Shown here: piece by piece, positions 5,254-5,663 of the stretch | How positions within the stretch are numbered: the stretch's first letter is position 1 | How the letters are laid out: each line of letters opens with the position of its first letter | From: Fidelibacterota bacterium REDSEA-S14_B6 | GTDB lineage: Bacteria; Fidelibacterota; Marinisomatia; Marinisomatales; S15-B10 | Direction: 5' to 3' | Length of the DNA: 5,663 nucleotides | Assembly (NCBI GenBank): GCA_001626655.1 | Contig: LUOC01000105.1 | Span: 1-5,663, forward strand | Notes under the pieces: generated by a model | What the model saw: only the letters and a program-made list of their open reading frames with translations | Told to the model about the DNA's origin: nothing | The model's database searches: none | Made by a program: the position numbers and the translations under genes

Positions 5254-5663
5254 ATGATGCCGCTCACTTTTTTTCGCCGATCTGTTGTGGTGATAACGGC
5301 TGCTTTGACTCTTAGTCAAAGCCTCGAAGCTCAATCCTTGAGTAAGGGGGGAACGGCATACCACACTGCGGGCCTGCAGGCTAACGGTTTGGTATTTACT
5401 TGGGGTGAAGGGGGTAATGGCCAGCTCGGTAATGATAATTACAATCGTAGTTCTAATCCGGTGCAAGTTGTGAAGGGTGCCTACCCCGGCACCACCTACC
5501 TGGGTGATGATACGGACAACAAAATTACCATGCTTGGATCCGGAGGGTATTTTTCCATTGCCCTGGCTACAGATGGCACGGTCTATACCTGGGGTTATGG
5601 AGGTTGGGGGACGCTTGGACAAAATTCGACTTCGTCAAGTGATACCCCGGTAAAGGTTGTGAA
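5254..5663 (+). CDS. Secreted RCC1-repeat (beta-propeller) protein, N-terminal part
   Basis: The first 136 residues of a larger protein are present; the frame is open to the window end. Residues 1-26 are a signal peptide (MMPLTFFRRSVVVITAALTL, then SQSLEA before Gln27). Two RCC1-type repeats follow: HTAGLQANGLVFTWGEGGNG (37-56, then QLGN) and, about 63 residues later, SIALATDGTVYTWGYGGWGTLGQ; each is followed by a Pro-Val segment (NPVQVVKG, TPVKVV). RCC1 repeats build a seven-bladed propeller, so the full gene should be several hundred residues or more. Bacterial secreted RCC1 proteins are mostly uncharacterised surface or adhesion-like proteins; some carry C-terminal secretion tags, which cannot be seen here. 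ATG at 5254 and 5257 are both possible starts and neither has a strong Shine-Dalgarno site, unlike the other genes. G+C is near 51%, lower than upstream, and an AT-rich gap separates it from the operon, so it may be its own unit. Confidence 0.82.
   Translation, partial: MMPLTFFRRSVVVITAALTLSQSLEAQSLSKGGTAYHTAGLQANGLVFTWGEGGNGQLGNDNYNRSSNPVQVVKGAYPGTTYLGDDTDNKITMLGSGGYFSIALATDGTVYTWGYGGWGTLGQNSTSSSDTPVKVV

Noticed and set aside
5248..5622. Minus-strand 124-codon frame opposite the RCC1-repeat gene
   Set aside because: The plus strand shows a signal peptide and two RCC1 repeats; the antisense frame shows nothing.

Overview
The window reads as chromosomal DNA from a diderm (Gram-negative-type) bacterium. 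Coding sequence is roughly 55-60% G+C and Shine-Dalgarno sites are mostly strong. Nearly every gene encodes an exported protein: Sec signal peptides, one lipobox, and domains of the LPP20/FlgT, CsgG/TolB, TlpA, SLH and RCC1 types. This mix, and the wording of the CsgG-like and RCC1-like proteins, recall Neomarinimicrobiota (SAR406) and related FCB or candidate-phylum genomes. That placement comes from memory of sequence style, not a search, and is tentative.

Layout. The left part is on the minus strand. A lipoprotein with TPR repeats followed by SLH-like repeats (1355 to 219) ends in a good intrinsic terminator (168-197). Just past the terminator begins the N-terminus of a predicted membrane protein, possibly PAP2-type (151 to 1), which leaves the window. 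A 217-bp divergent promoter region (1356-1572) separates this from a plus-strand series: a FlgT/LPP20-like protein (1573-2697), an LPP20-domain protein with an Ala/Pro linker (2711-3652), a TlpA-like thioredoxin (3687-4292) and a CsgG/TolB-N-like protein with a C-terminal hydrophobic segment (4389-5168). Gaps are 13, 34 and 96 bp with no terminator between genes, so these four are probably one operon or two overlapping transcription units. A very AT-rich gap (about 25% G+C over 5161-5220) then precedes a secreted RCC1-repeat protein (5254 onward) that runs off the right end.

How the genes may work together. Three plus-strand genes carry the same domain types as the Vibrio FlgT, FlgP and FlgO proteins of the flagellar H-ring region: FlgT_N/LPP20 plus a CsgG-like middle, LPP20, and CsgG/TolB-N. 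No flagellar gene is visible here. An envelope ring, outer-membrane or periplasmic assembly role is a reasonable inference but unproven. The TlpA-like protein lies between them, and the CsgG-like protein has a single C-x4-C cysteine pair it could act on. I find no CRISPR array, tRNA, rRNA, transposase or phage gene. The unusual points are the flgT/flgP/flgO-like trio, a heptanucleotide repeat that encodes a signal-peptide core, an EF-hand-like loop in an LPP20 domain, and a lipoprotein that also carries SLH repeats.
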